Counted from the stretch's first letter, positions 42,979 to 52,022 are shown. The stretch: 62,074 bases of DNA from an uncultured Rhizobium sp. (GCA_945952315.1 CAMFIE010000023.1:1-62074); one strand, 5' to 3'. Program-made: numbers and translations. Notes: generated by a model not told the origin, from the letters alone.

Positions 42979-45900
42979 TCAGGTCCGCATCACGCGATAG
43001 ATCGCCGGGATCACCAGCACCGTCAGCAGGGTGGACGAGGCAAGACCGAACAGCAGCGAGATCGCCAGCCCCTGGAAGATCGGATCGGTGAGGATCACCG
43101 CCGCCCCGATGATCGCGGCCAGCGCCGTCAGAAGGATCGGCTTGAAGCGGATTGCGCCTGCCTCGATCAGAATGTCGGTCAGCGACCGGTCGGTCTTGTC
43201 CGCATGGCGGATGAAATCCACCAGCAGGATCGAATTGCGCACGATAATGCCCGCAAGCGCGATGAAGCCGATCATCGACGTAGCCGAAAACGGCGCGCCG
43301 AACAGCCAGTGTCCGCCGAGGATGCCGATGAAGGTCAGCGGTACGGGCGTCAGGATCACCAGCGGCACCTTGAAGGAGCCGAACTGGCCGACCACCAGGA
43401 TATAGATGCCGAGCAGCGCGATCATGAAGGCAGCGCCCATGTCGCGGAAGGTCACCCAGGTCACCTCCCACTCGCCATCCCAGAGCACCGTTGCCTTCGT
43501 CTCGTCCTTCGGCTGGCCATGCAGCGAAATCACGGGCTTCGGCAGGCCTGCCCAGTCTTCCCGGTCGAGCGCATCCTGTACGGCAAGCATACCGTAGAGC
43601 GGGGCCTCATAGGCACCGGCTAGCTCCGCCGTGACCATTTCGGCGCTTACCCCGTTGTGACGGAAGATCGGCAGCGAGGTCTTTTCGTCGCGCACATGCA
43701 CCACGTCTCCAAGCTCCACCACGCCCCGGTCTCCGGGCAGCACATTGGCGGGCATCGGTGTGGAGAGAAAGGCCTCGTCCAGCACCTTTTCCCCCTTCTG
43801 CCGCTCCAGCCGGATCGGGATCGGCGGACGCCCGCCGCCGCGATGGGAATAACCGATGGTCTTGCCATTCGAGAGGATGGCAATCGTGTCGAACACATCG
43901 CCCTCCTCGACATGGTAGAACTCGGCATCATCGGAGGAGATCACCAGCCGCTTGCGCGCGGCCTCGACACCGTAGGAATTGTCGACGTCAACGATGAAGG
44001 GCACCGAGCGGAAGGCGTGCTCCACCTTCTCCGCGACCTTGCGGCGCGTCTCGGCATCCGGACCGTAAATCTCGGCCAGAAGCGTTGCCATGACCGGCGG
44101 GCCGGGCGGCGGTTCCACGACCTTGAGGCTGGTGCCTTCAGGCACCGGCAGCGCCGCGATCTTCTCGCGGATATCCAGCGCGATGGCATGGCTGGACCGG
44201 CTGCGTTCGCCCTTCGGCGTCAGATTGATGGCGACGTCACCCTGATACGGCAACGCCCGCATATAGGCATGGCGCACCAGACCGTTGAAATTGAAGGGCG
44301 CGGCCGTGCCCGCATGGGTCTGGACCGACACCACCTCCGGCATCGCAAGCACGATGCGGCCAATCGCCTGGGCAACCGCATCGGTTGCTTCCGTGGACGA
44401 TCCTTCCGGCAGATCGACCGTCACCGACAGTTCCGACTTGTTGTCGAACGGCAGGAGCTTCACCGTCACGCTCTTGGTATAGAAGAGCGACAGCGAACCG
44501 AGCGTCAGTGCGCCGACGATCAGCAGGAATATCCAGCTCGCCCTCTTGGTCGCAAGGATCGGCACGGCGGCACGGCGGTAAAGCGCGCCGAGCCTGCCGC
44601 CGGTCTCGCCGCCGTGGTCATGGCCGTGAACAGGTGCCTTGCCTGCCACCTTCAGCATCAGCCAGGGGGTAACGATCACCGCCACGAAGAAGGAAAAGAT
44701 CATCGCAGCCGAGGCATTGGCCGGGATCGGGCTCATGTAGGGGCCCATCATGCCCGACACGAACAGCATCGGCAAAAGTGCGGCAACCACCGTCAGCGTC
44801 GCGACAATCGTCGGATTGCCCACTTCCGCCACCGCCTCGATGGCGCTCACCCGGCGCGAGCGGCCATCCCCCATGCCCCAGTGGCGGGCGATGTTCTCGA
44901 TCACCACGATGGCATCATCGACCAGGATGCCGATGGAAAAAATGAGAGCGAACAGCGAAACGCGGTTCAGCGTATAGCCCATCAGTCTTGAGGCAAAGAG
45001 CGTCAGAAGAATGGTGATCGGGATGACGATCGCGACCACGAAGGCTTCCCGGCGACCAATCGAGACCCAGACCAGCGCGATGATCGACACCGTCGCGAGG
45101 CCGAGGTGATAGAGCAGCTCATTGGCCTTTTCATTGGCCGTCTCGCCATAGTCGCGGGTCACCTCGACCGCCATGTCGGCGGGGATGATCCGGCCGCGGA
45201 CCTCGTCGACACGCGCGAGAATGGCTTCTGCCACCACCACGGCATTGGCCCCTGCCCGCTTGGCAATGGCAAGTGTCACGGACGGCATGCGATCGATATG
45301 GGCGCCATCCTTCTTCAGCGTCGAAACCAGGGCATCGCCGGTATTGGTATCGAAGGCGACATCGGCGACATCGCGCACATAGACCGGACGGCCGTCGCGG
45401 GTGGTGAGCAGCAGATTGCCGATGGCTTCCGGCGAAGACAGGGTCTCCCCCGCCATCACATCGATCTCGCCGCCATCTGCCCGAACCCGACCGGCGGGAA
45501 GCGCGGTATTGGCACCGCCCACCTTGCCGGCAAGCTGCTGCAGCGTGATGCCATAGAGGGCAAGCTTCTGCGGTTGCGGCGAAATGCGGATGATCTCGCC
45601 CGTCTCGCCGACCAGATAGGTCAGCCCCACATCCTCGACCTTCGCCACCTCGTTGCGCAACTCGCGCATCACGCGGGTGAGATCATTGGCGGAAATGCGG
45701 TCCTTCGCCTGCGGTGCGGGCGAAAGGGTGAGCGTTACAATCGCCACATCATCGATCCCGCGGCCAACGATCTTCGGCTCGCCGATGCCGACGGGAATAC
45801 GGTCCATATTGGCGCGCACCTTGTCATGCACGCGCAGCACGGCCGCATCGGCAGAGGTGCCGACGAGAAAGCGGGCCGTGACCATGACCTGATTGTCCAT

Positions 45901-46227
45901 GGACTGCGAATAGATATGCTCGACGCCATTGATGCTCTTGACGATGGTTTCGAGCGGTTCGGTAATCAGCTTTTCCGCATCATTGGCCTTGAGGCCGGGA
46001 GCCGGAACGATGATATCCACCATCGGCACCGAGATCTGCGGCTCTTCCTCGCGCGGCAATGTGATCAGCGCGACGAGACCGAAGGCAAAGGCTGCAATCA
46101 GGAACAGCGGCGTCAGCGGCGACTTGATGAAGAGCCGCGTGAGGCTGCCGGCAATGCCGAGCGAAACCGTCGGTTCATCGCCATCCTGCGAGGACGGCTG
46201 AGTGTCGTGATGGGGTGCGGCACTCAT
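42979..46227 (-). CDS. RND-family efflux pump, inner-membrane subunit
   Basis: A 1082-residue AcrB/MdtB-type RND protein with the two large periplasmic loops and twelve expected helices. Motifs include FSIGILVDDAIVVIENI (proton-relay Asp pair in TM4) and the SGMMGPYMSPIP segment. A HGHDHGG histidine cluster lies in the central cytoplasmic loop region. The adaptor gene just upstream overlaps its start (ATGA, 46224-46227). Position behind DUF2892 and its BigR-like operator suggests induction by sulfide or persulfide stress. The substrate is unknown. Confidence 0.9.
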   Translation of the reverse strand: MSAAPHHDTQPSSQDGDEPTVSLGIAGSLTRLFIKSPLTPLFLIAAFAFGLVALITLPREEEPQISVPMVDIIVPAPGLKANDAEKLITEPLETIVKSINGVEHIYSQSMDNQVMVTARFLVGTSADAAVLRVHDKVRANMDRIPVGIGEPKIVGRGIDDVAIVTLTLSPAPQAKDRISANDLTRVMRELRNEVAKVEDVGLTYLVGETGEIIRISPQPQKLALYGITLQQLAGKVGGANTALPAGRVRADGGEIDVMAGETLSSPEAIGNLLLTTRDGRPVYVRDVADVAFDTNTGDALVSTLKKDGAHIDRMPSVTLAIAKRAGANAVVVAEAILARVDEVRGRIIPADMAVEVTRDYGETANEKANELLYHLGLATVSIIALVWVSIGRREAFVVAIVIPITILLTLFASRLMGYTLNRVSLFALIFSIGILVDDAIVVIENIARHWGMGDGRSRRVSAIEAVAEVGNPTIVATLTVVAALLPMLFVSGMMGPYMSPIPANASAAMIFSFFVAVIVTPWLMLKVAGKAPVHGHDHGGETGGRLGALYRRAAVPILATKRASWIFLLIVGALTLGSLSLFYTKSVTVKLLPFDNKSELSVTVDLPEGSSTEATDAVAQAIGRIVLAMPEVVSVQTHAGTAAPFNFNGLVRHAYMRALPYQGDVAINLTPKGERSRSSHAIALDIREKIAALPVPEGTSLKVVEPPPGPPVMATLLAEIYGPDAETRRKVAEKVEHAFRSVPFIVDVDNSYGVEAARKRLVISSDDAEFYHVEEGDVFDTIAILSNGKTIGYSHRGGGRPPIPIRLERQKGEKVLDEAFLSTPMPANVLPGDRGVVELGDVVHVRDEKTSLPIFRHNGVSAEMVTAELAGAYEAPLYGMLAVQDALDREDWAGLPKPVISLHGQPKDETKATVLWDGEWEVTWVTFRDMGAAFMIALLGIYILVVGQFGSFKVPLVILTPVPLTFIGILGGHWLFGAPFSATSMIGFIALAGIIVRNSILLVDFIRHADKTDRSLTDILIEAGAIRFKPILLTALAAIIGAAVILTDPIFQGLAISLLFGLASSTLLTVLVIPAIYRVMRT

Positions 46228-47195
46228 GGTGTCACCACCTTGTCGCCCTCTTGAAGACCGGTCAGAATTTCCACCTGCCGCTCACCCGAAAGGTCAAGCA
46301 CCTCACCGGCGACGACCGTGCGCTCGACGGCCTTTCCGCCCTCGCTGACGGTCACGAAATCCAGCCCGGCGCGTGTCGTGATCGCCTTTGCCGGGACAAG
46401 GATTGCCTTGCGCTCGCCCACCGGCACGGTGACGAGCACACGCAGGCCAACGAAGTCCGTGGAGAGGTTCGGCACATCCACATCAGCGGTCACGCGGCCC
46501 GAGACCACCTCCGGATAGATTTTCGCAAGCGTGCCGGACAGCCTGCGCTCGCCCGCTTCGATCTCGATGGCCGCCCCCTGCTTCAGCGCGGTGGCATGGC
46601 GCTCCGGCAGCGAGAGCCGGAGATAGAAACCGCCGCCGCCGATGGTTGCGACCGTTTCACCCGCCATCACCACCGAGGAACGGGTGGGCGGCACGGTGAG
46701 CACGCGGCCGGAGGAAGGCGCAAGGACTGCCCCTTGCGCCACCTGTTCGGTCAGCACCGAGCGCTCGGCCTGCGCCGCGCGGATCTGGTTTTCGGTCACA
46801 TCCACCTGCGTCTGCAGCTGATCCACGCGCTGGGCGGTCGAAGTGCCGGATTTCAGGAGCTGGCGCGCCCGCTCGAGATCGGATCTGGCGTTGTTCAGCG
46901 AGGCCTGAAGGCCCTGAAGCTGGGCATCGACGGCCTTCACCTGGAAGTCTAGCTTGTCGTCCTGGATGCGCGCAATCACGTCACCCGCCTTCACGATGTC
47001 GCCCTCGGTTACCGAAAGCTCCGTCAGCGTGCCGGGAATGCGGGCGCGGGCGAGCACCATGTCACGGGCCTGTACCTCGCCATAGACGGCTTTCAGTTCG
47101 GGAAGGGCAACCGCCTTCACCGCCTGTTCGCCACCGATAGCAGGCGCGGCAGCAAGCAGCAGAAGACATGCGGAGAGCGAGCGGACAAGCATCAT
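46224..47195 (-). CDS. RND efflux periplasmic adaptor (MFP)
   Basis: A 323-residue protein with a signal sequence (MMLVRSLSACLLLLAAAPA). A lipoyl-like domain (GTLTELSVTEGDIVKAGDVI) is split by a coiled-coil hairpin (about residues 85-150), followed by beta-barrel and membrane-proximal domains. It links the RND pump to an outer-membrane channel that is not encoded here. GAGGG precedes the ATG at 47195. It lies 10 bp after the DUF2892 gene. Confidence 0.88.
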   Translation of the reverse strand: MMLVRSLSACLLLLAAAPAIGGEQAVKAVALPELKAVYGEVQARDMVLARARIPGTLTELSVTEGDIVKAGDVIARIQDDKLDFQVKAVDAQLQGLQASLNNARSDLERARQLLKSGTSTAQRVDQLQTQVDVTENQIRAAQAERSVLTEQVAQGAVLAPSSGRVLTVPPTRSSVVMAGETVATIGGGGFYLRLSLPERHATALKQGAAIEIEAGERRLSGTLAKIYPEVVSGRVTADVDVPNLSTDFVGLRVLVTVPVGERKAILVPAKAITTRAGLDFVTVSEGGKAVERTVVAGEVLDLSGERQVEILTGLQEGDKVVTP

Positions 47196-47205
47196 GACAT
47201 TTCCC

Positions 47206-47406
47206 TCAGAACGCGCTGTCGCGGGCAAGGCCGAGCTTGCGCAACAGGCTTGCCGCCGGGCAGAAGCCGGTGAAGGCCGACTGGATCATGTTCACCCCGA
47301 TGAAGACGGAGAACCAGACAAAGGCCGGATGCACGAAGCGGGTAAGCAGCAGCGACAACAGAACCATGAAGCCTGCGAAGACAAGGATGGCGCGATCTAT
47401 GCTCAT
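47206..47406 (-). CDS. DUF2892 (YgaP-like) inner-membrane protein
   Basis: A 66-residue protein with two hydrophobic helices (ILVFAGFMVLLSLLLTRF and WFSVFIGVNMIQSAFTGF). The FCPAASLLRKLGL tail carries the conserved Cys-Pro of DUF2892 proteins, which accompany rhodaneses and persulfide enzymes. AGGAG precedes the ATG. A BigR-like site lies at 47428-47450, immediately upstream. The RND adaptor follows after 10 bp. Confidence 0.82.
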   Translation of the reverse strand: MSIDRAILVFAGFMVLLSLLLTRFVHPAFVWFSVFIGVNMIQSAFTGFCPAASLLRKLGLARDSAF

Positions 47407-47427
47407 GGGTGAGCTCCTATAAAATTC

Positions 47428-47450
47428 ATATCTACGCAATATCGTAGGTT
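47428..47450. promoter_or_regulatory. BigR/SqrR-like operator upstream of DUF2892
   Basis: ATATCTACGCAATATCGTAG contains CTACG-CAATAT-CGTAG, a 5-bp inverted repeat. It shares the ATCTACG-N-AATATCGTA core with the site at 47921-47940. Confidence 0.65.
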
Positions 47451-47517
47451 TTAGAGGCAGCCCTGCCAAGACGAGGAAGACAGGAAAAGGAACAATTTGA
47501 CAGAGATTGGATTGAAC

Positions 47518-47841
47518 TCAGGCAACCGGGCTGCAATCCGAGTCGGCACAGTAGCTCTGGTACAGACTGGATACCACGGCACGCGCCGGTTCGCTTTCGA
47601 TCCGGTACCAGATCGTCTGCCCATCCCTTCGGCCGGAAATGATCCGCTCATGCCGAAGCACCGCCAGATGCTGGGAAACGGTGGAATCGCGGATGCCGAG
47701 AAAATCGGTCAGCTGCCCAACCGTGTGTTCGCCATCTGCCAAACGGCAGAGAATGAGCAAACGATGCCGATTGGCAAGCGACTTCAGCAGGTCACTGGCC
47801 AGATCCGCACCGGATTTCATGGCTTCGGAATTAATTTTCAT
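47518..47841 (-). CDS. bigR: ArsR-family persulfide-responsive repressor, BigR/SqrR-like
   Basis: A 107-residue winged-helix regulator. The recognition helix is in GIRDSTVSQHLAVLRHERI. C32 (LLILC) and C98 (LYQSYC) match the cysteine pair that BigR and SqrR use to sense persulfides through a tetrasulfide bridge; a third Cys (C103) follows. The start is uncertain, ATG at 47841 or 47820, and neither has a ribosome site. The first overlaps the palindrome at 47840-47855, so it may be leaderless and autoregulated. Targets flank it on both sides. Confidence 0.85.
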   Translation of the reverse strand: MKINSEAMKSGADLASDLLKSLANRHRLLILCRLADGEHTVGQLTDFLGIRDSTVSQHLAVLRHERIISGRRDGQTIWYRIESEPARAVVSSLYQSYCADSDCSPVA

Positions 47842-47855
47842 AGATACGTATCTAT
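47840..47855. promoter_or_regulatory. Palindromic operator at the bigR start
   Basis: ATAGATACGTATCTAT is a perfect 16-bp palindrome covering the first ATG of bigR. It shares the ATACG/CGTAT core with the other three sites and suggests autorepression. Confidence 0.6.
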
Positions 47856-47920
47856 CGAATCTTCGCCAAAAGAACAAGTCGTTTCCGGTTTCATACCTTG
47901 AAATAGAAATAAAAATCTGT

Positions 47921-47940
47921 ATCTACGAAATATCGTATCT
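47921..47940. promoter_or_regulatory. BigR/SqrR-like operator upstream of the persulfide dioxygenase gene
   Basis: ATCTACGAAATATCGTATCT contains TACGA-AATA-TCGTA. It ends 15 bases before the ATG of the rightward gene. Confidence 0.65.
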
Positions 47941-47955
47941 TATTCGGAGAGCGCG

Positions 47956-48834
47956 ATGACCGAGACAACAGACCAGAAACCGATCATCACCGCCTTTTTC
48001 GACGCGGCAACCAACACGGTGTCCTATGTGGTTCAGGATCCGCAATCGAGCGCCTGCGCGGTGATCGATTCGGTGCTCGATTTCGACTATGCCTCCGGCC
48101 GCATCAGCTATCAGTCCGCAGACCGGATCATCGACCACATTCGCGAGAAGGGCCTGGACCTCGTCTGGCTGATCGAAACGCATGTGCATGCCGATCACCT
48201 TTCGGCCGCCCCCTACATCCAGCAGGCGCTCGGCGGAAAGATCGGCATCGGCTCCGGCATCCGCATCGTGCAGGAGACCTTCGGCAAGATCTTCAACGAG
48301 GGCACGGCCTTTCAGCGGGATGGCAGCCAGTTCGACCGGCTGTTCGAGGACGGCGACCGCTATCAGATCGGCCATCTGCAGGCTGAGGCCTGGCACACGC
48401 CCGGCCACACGCCCGCCTGCATGACCCATCTGATCGGTGATGCGGCCTTTGTCGGCGATACGCTGTTCATGCCGGATGGCGGCACGGCGCGGGCTGATTT
48501 TCCGGGCGGCGATGCACATGCGCTTTACCGCTCCATCCGGCGCATCTTGTCATTGCCGGAAGAAACACGGCTGTTCATGTGCCATGATTATGCGCCGAAC
48601 GGCCGTGAATTCCGGTGGGAAACCACGGTTGGTGCAGAGCGCGCCGAAAACATCCATATCCGCGACGGTGTGAGCGAGGAGGCCTTTGTCGCCATGCGCT
48701 CTGCGCGTGATGCAACCCTTGGCATGCCAAAGCTGATCATTCCCTCGATCCAGGTAAACATGAAGGCAGGCACCCTGCCCGAGCAGGATGACGAGGGACG
48801 GCGCTTCCTCAAAGTCCCTCTGAACGCGTTCTAG
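47956..48834 (+). CDS. blh: Persulfide dioxygenase-type MBL protein (Blh/ETHE1-like)
   Basis: A 292-residue MBL-fold protein. The iron/zinc motif is H76-x-H78-x-D80-H81 (THVHADH); further ligands are in HTPGHTPACMTHLIGD and MCHDY. The ADFPGGDAHALYRSI and FMCHDYAPNGRE segments identify the ETHE1/Blh branch, which oxidises glutathione persulfide to sulfite. GGAGAG precedes the ATG. It is divergent from bigR. The DUF442 partner, fused in Xylella Blh, is the next gene. Confidence 0.9.
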   Translation: MTETTDQKPIITAFFDAATNTVSYVVQDPQSSACAVIDSVLDFDYASGRISYQSADRIIDHIREKGLDLVWLIETHVHADHLSAAPYIQQALGGKIGIGSGIRIVQETFGKIFNEGTAFQRDGSQFDRLFEDGDRYQIGHLQAEAWHTPGHTPACMTHLIGDAAFVGDTLFMPDGGTARADFPGGDAHALYRSIRRILSLPEETRLFMCHDYAPNGREFRWETTVGAERAENIHIRDGVSEEAFVAMRSARDATLGMPKLIIPSIQVNMKAGTLPEQDDEGRRFLKVPLNAF

Positions 48835-48892
48835 ACGCCACCCACGCACTTCTTTCCAATCACCGCCAGACGATCAACAAGGACACACCATC

Positions 48893-49273
48893 ATGCTCGG
48901 CAAACTCATAAGCTTTCTGACGAACAGAGGGACTGGCCAGGTGCGGGCGCGGGTTATCGGTGAGAACTTTGCCGTTTCCGGCCAGCTTTCGCCGGAACAG
49001 CTCCGGCAAGTCTCCGATCTCGGCTACCGGACTGTGGTCTGCATGCGGCCAGACAATGAGGGCTTCAACCAGCCTGCCTATGCGGCGATGGAAACGGCCG
49101 CACGCGCGCTCGGGCTCGAAGCGCATTACCTGCCGGTCGTGCCCGGCGCGCTGACCCGGGATCAGGCGAAACAGCTCAGGCGAGTGATGACGTCGAGCAA
49201 AGGCCCGGTGCTTGCCTATTGCGCCTCCGGAAACCGCTGCGCCTCGGCCTATGCGATGGCAAGCCGTCTTTGA
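48893..49273 (+). CDS. DUF442/TIGR01244 sulfurtransferase-phosphatase-like protein
   Basis: A 126-residue protein. The phosphatase/rhodanese-like active loop is YCASGNRC (C110, R115). GENFAVSGQLSPEQLRQVSD is the family N-terminal motif. In Xylella and Agrobacterium the same domain is fused to or neighbours the Blh dioxygenase, where it is thought to supply persulfide sulfur. It starts 58 bp after blh and is closed by a terminator. Confidence 0.85.
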   Translation: MLGKLISFLTNRGTGQVRARVIGENFAVSGQLSPEQLRQVSDLGYRTVVCMRPDNEGFNQPAYAAMETAARALGLEAHYLPVVPGALTRDQAKQLRRVMTSSKGPVLAYCASGNRCASAYAMASRL

Positions 49274-49318
49274 CGGGAACGGCAATTGCAGGAGGAAACC
49301 CACACCCTCCGGCAAAAG

Positions 49319-49356
49319 GAAGCCCCGCGCTACCCGAATGGCGCGGGGCTTTTTTG
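49319..49356 (+). terminator. Rho-independent terminator of the blh operon
   Basis: AAGCCCCGCGC (49320-49330) pairs with GCGCGGGGCTT (49341-49351), 10-base loop, followed by TTTTTG. It also sits just past the convergent SQR gene. Confidence 0.9.
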
Positions 49357-49368
49357 TCTCGCCAGGCT

Positions 49369-50658
49369 TCAGCCTGCATCAAGCGAGATCGACTTCAGCT
49401 TGTCGATGCCGAGCGCCTGCAAGGCCAGCTTCTCGTAGAAGGGCTCCGACTTGCCGAGGCGCACCTTGTAGAGGAAATACTTCTCGAAGCCGATCTTTGC
49501 GGCATGCACCCATTTGCCCGATGACGACCAGTTGACATTGCGCGGCGGGATTTGTGGCTGGGCAACGAAGGCGATGCCTCCGTCACCGAAATCGGCAAGG
49601 CAGACCGCGTTCCAGGTGCCTTGCGCATTCGGCGTCTTGCCGTCAAGCAGCCGGGCGATGTTGTGGGCGGTCGCCGTCACCATGCTCTCGATCATGAAAC
49701 CGGTTTTCGGCACGCCGACCGGAACCGGCGTCTTGCCCATCGGCGGGATCGCAACGCCGACACCGACCGAGAAGATATTCGAATATTTCGGATTCTGCTG
49801 ATGCTTGTCCGCGAGAATGAAGCCGCGCGGATTGGTCAGCCCGTCGATATCCCTTACCGCCGAGACGCCGCGAAAGGCAGGCAGCATCATGGTGAAGCGG
49901 GACGGAATGGCATGGGTCGCCTTGACCGAACCGTCTTCATTCACCTCTTCCGCGGTCACCATGCCGTCTGCGAAAGCCTTGACCCGCGCATTCGTGACCC
50001 ACTTGATATGATGGCTGCGCAGTGCGCTTTCGAGCAGCCCCTTGGTATCGCCGACACCATCGAGCCCGAGATGGCCGATATAGGGCTCGGAGGTCACGAA
50101 GGTCATCGGCACCCGGTCACGCACCTTCGCATCACGCAGCGCCTTGTCGAGAATGAAGGCAAACTCATAGGCCGGGCCGAAGCAGGAGGCGCCCTGAACG
50201 GCGCCGATCACCACCGGTCCGGGATTGGCCACGAGCGTGCGGAAGGCATCCCGTGTCATCAGCGCATGATAGATATGGCAGACCGAATGGGTGTTGTTCT
50301 CCGGTCCGAAGCCCTCGATTTCATCGAAAGCGAGTTCCGGACCGGTCGCAATCACCAGATAATCGTAGGAAACCGACGTGCCATCGAGAAGCGCGATGCG
50401 ATTTTCCTCCGGATGAAGCCGCTCCGCCCCCTGCGGCAGAAGCCGGATATTGCGGCGGTCGCAGGCCGACTGCAGCTCGACCTCGATATCCTCCCGGTCC
50501 CGCCAGCCGACCGCAACCCAGGGATTGGACGGCACGAATGAATATTTCGTGCCCTTGCTCACCAGAATGATGTTCACATCCGCCGGCACCTGATCGCGTA
50601 GTTCATACGCCATGATCGTGCCTCCAAGCCCGGCACCAAGCACTACGATTGTCGTCAT
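49369..50658 (-). CDS. sqr: Sulfide:quinone oxidoreductase
   Basis: A 429-residue flavoprotein. The FAD motif is VVLGAGLGGTIMAYEL. C127, C159 and C353 occupy the places of the three SQR cysteines, and GVGVAIPPMGKTPVPVGVPKTG binds FAD and the quinone side. It oxidises sulfide at the membrane, passing electrons to quinone and sulfur to a thiol acceptor, which feeds the persulfide dioxygenase. GGAGGAGG precedes the ATG at 50658. A BigR-like site lies about 40 bases upstream. Confidence 0.9.
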   Translation of the reverse strand: MTTIVVLGAGLGGTIMAYELRDQVPADVNIILVSKGTKYSFVPSNPWVAVGWRDREDIEVELQSACDRRNIRLLPQGAERLHPEENRIALLDGTSVSYDYLVIATGPELAFDEIEGFGPENNTHSVCHIYHALMTRDAFRTLVANPGPVVIGAVQGASCFGPAYEFAFILDKALRDAKVRDRVPMTFVTSEPYIGHLGLDGVGDTKGLLESALRSHHIKWVTNARVKAFADGMVTAEEVNEDGSVKATHAIPSRFTMMLPAFRGVSAVRDIDGLTNPRGFILADKHQQNPKYSNIFSVGVGVAIPPMGKTPVPVGVPKTGFMIESMVTATAHNIARLLDGKTPNAQGTWNAVCLADFGDGGIAFVAQPQIPPRNVNWSSSGKWVHAAKIGFEKYFLYKVRLGKSEPFYEKLALQALGIDKLKSISLDAG

Positions 50659-50694
50659 GACAGCCTCCTCCAAGGGTAAAGTCACAAAGATACT

Positions 50695-50710
50695 AAGATA
50701 CGTAGATACA
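50695..50710. promoter_or_regulatory. BigR/SqrR-like operator upstream of sqr
   Basis: AAGATACGTAGATACA reads on the minus strand as TATCTACGTATCT and shares the ATCTACG core with the sites near bigR. It lies 37-52 bases before the sqr ATG. Confidence 0.6.
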
Positions 50711-50771
50711 TAAATCAATGAGTATAAAGCAGCACTTTAGGCGAGGGTCGCGAGGCAGGTCTTGAAAGCAA

Positions 50772-50801
50772 AAAGGCCGGCGCCCTGCGGCACCGGCCTT
50801 T
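50772..50801 (-). terminator. Rho-independent terminator of purU
   Basis: AAAGGCCGG (50772-50780) pairs with CCGGCCTTT (50793-50801), with extra inner pairing. On the minus strand a T run follows. Confidence 0.85.
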
Positions 50802-50825
50802 CGACAAAAGCGGCAGACGGCAAGC

Positions 50826-51710
50826 TCAGCCCATGCGCTCGGAGGCATAGGAGCCCGGGCTTGCCGGGAAGACCACCGTGCGGTGGCCGTTCTGGAACAC
50901 CCGGTGATGGATATGGGCGTGGATGGCACGCGCCAGAACCTGGCTTTCCACATCACGACCGATGGAGACATAGTCGGAAGCGGACTGCGCATGGGTGATG
51001 CGGGCCACATCCTGCTCGATGATCGGACCTTCATCGAGATCGGCGGTGACGTAGTGCGCCGTTGCGCCGATCAGCTTCACGCCGCGCTCGAAGGCCTGCT
51101 TGTAGGGGTTCGCCCCCTTGAAGGACGGCAGGAAGGAGTGGTGGATATTGATGATCCGGCCCGACATCTTCTGGCAGATCTCATCCGAAAGCACCTGCAT
51201 GTAGCGGGCAAGCACGATCAGCTCCGCGCCGGACGCCTCGACGATTTCCATCAGCCGGGCTTCGGCCTGCGGCTTGTTCGCCTTGGTGACATTGACATGG
51301 TGGAACGGAATGTCGTGGTTCACCACCACCTTCTGGTAATCGAAATGGTTCGAGACCACGCCGACGATCTCGATCGGCAGCGCGCCGATCTTCCAGCGGT
51401 AGAGCAGGTCGTTCAGGCAATGGCCGAAGCGTGACACCATCAGCAGCACCTTCATCTTGTGCTCGCTGTCATGGAATTCGCAGGTCATGTCGAATTTTTG
51501 CTTCACCGGCTCGAAGCCCTTGATGATCTCCTCGATGGTCGCCCCTTCCTGGCTGAGGAAAGAAAGACGCATGAAGAACATGCCGGTTTCCAGATCATCG
51601 AACTGCGAGCTGTCGATGATGTAGCACCCCTTCTCCGCGAGAAAGCCGGAGATGGCGGCAACGATGCCGCGCTTCGATATGCAGGATACGGTAAGCGTAT
51701 AGTTTTTCAT
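50826..51710 (-). CDS. purU: Formyltetrahydrofolate deformylase
   Basis: A 294-residue protein. An N-terminal ACT domain (residues 3-85, KNYTLTVSCISKRGIVAAIS) precedes a formyltransferase-like domain. That domain carries NHDIPFHHV, NIHHSFLPSFKGANPYKQAF and GATAHYVTADLDEGPIIEQ. It hydrolyses 10-formyl-THF to formate and THF. I chose the ATG at 51710 because the ACT domain begins there. Together with the DMGDH-like gene at 53098 it points to one-carbon load management. Confidence 0.95.
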   Translation of the reverse strand: MKNYTLTVSCISKRGIVAAISGFLAEKGCYIIDSSQFDDLETGMFFMRLSFLSQEGATIEEIIKGFEPVKQKFDMTCEFHDSEHKMKVLLMVSRFGHCLNDLLYRWKIGALPIEIVGVVSNHFDYQKVVVNHDIPFHHVNVTKANKPQAEARLMEIVEASGAELIVLARYMQVLSDEICQKMSGRIINIHHSFLPSFKGANPYKQAFERGVKLIGATAHYVTADLDEGPIIEQDVARITHAQSASDYVSIGRDVESQVLARAIHAHIHHRVFQNGHRTVVFPASPGSYASERMG

Positions 51711-52022
51711 GGAACGGTCCGACTGTTTCTGGAGCTCAAAAAACCCTAATATCCAGCATTGTGCATCGCAACATGAGCGCGGCAAAATCGCAGAGATTTT
51801 TGAAGTTAAGCACGAAATCTGCGTCACATTTATTCCAGAACGACATCTCTGGCGCATTCCGAACATAAAGCGGTTCGGCAGCAGGAAAATGGAGCGGGTG
51901 GCAGCAATCGACTGCTTCAGTCGCGACACGAATCGCCCGGATTTTCTCTGGCGAAGCGCGGTCTGGCCGCGTACAAGGTGGCACGGGCGCTCTTGTCTCT
52001 GCGCCGCTCAAGGAACAGGACG
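51711..52022. other. Divergent promoter region between purU and the IMPase-family gene
   Basis: 312 bases that must hold the promoters of both genes. The half nearer purU is AT-rich. I see no riboswitch, long inverted repeat or credible small gene. Confidence 0.5.

Noticed and set aside
43657-44991. A 444-residue plus-strand frame opposite the RND pump
   Set aside because: Its composition is dominated by Arg, His and Gly with no fold; it is antisense to a strongly supported gene.
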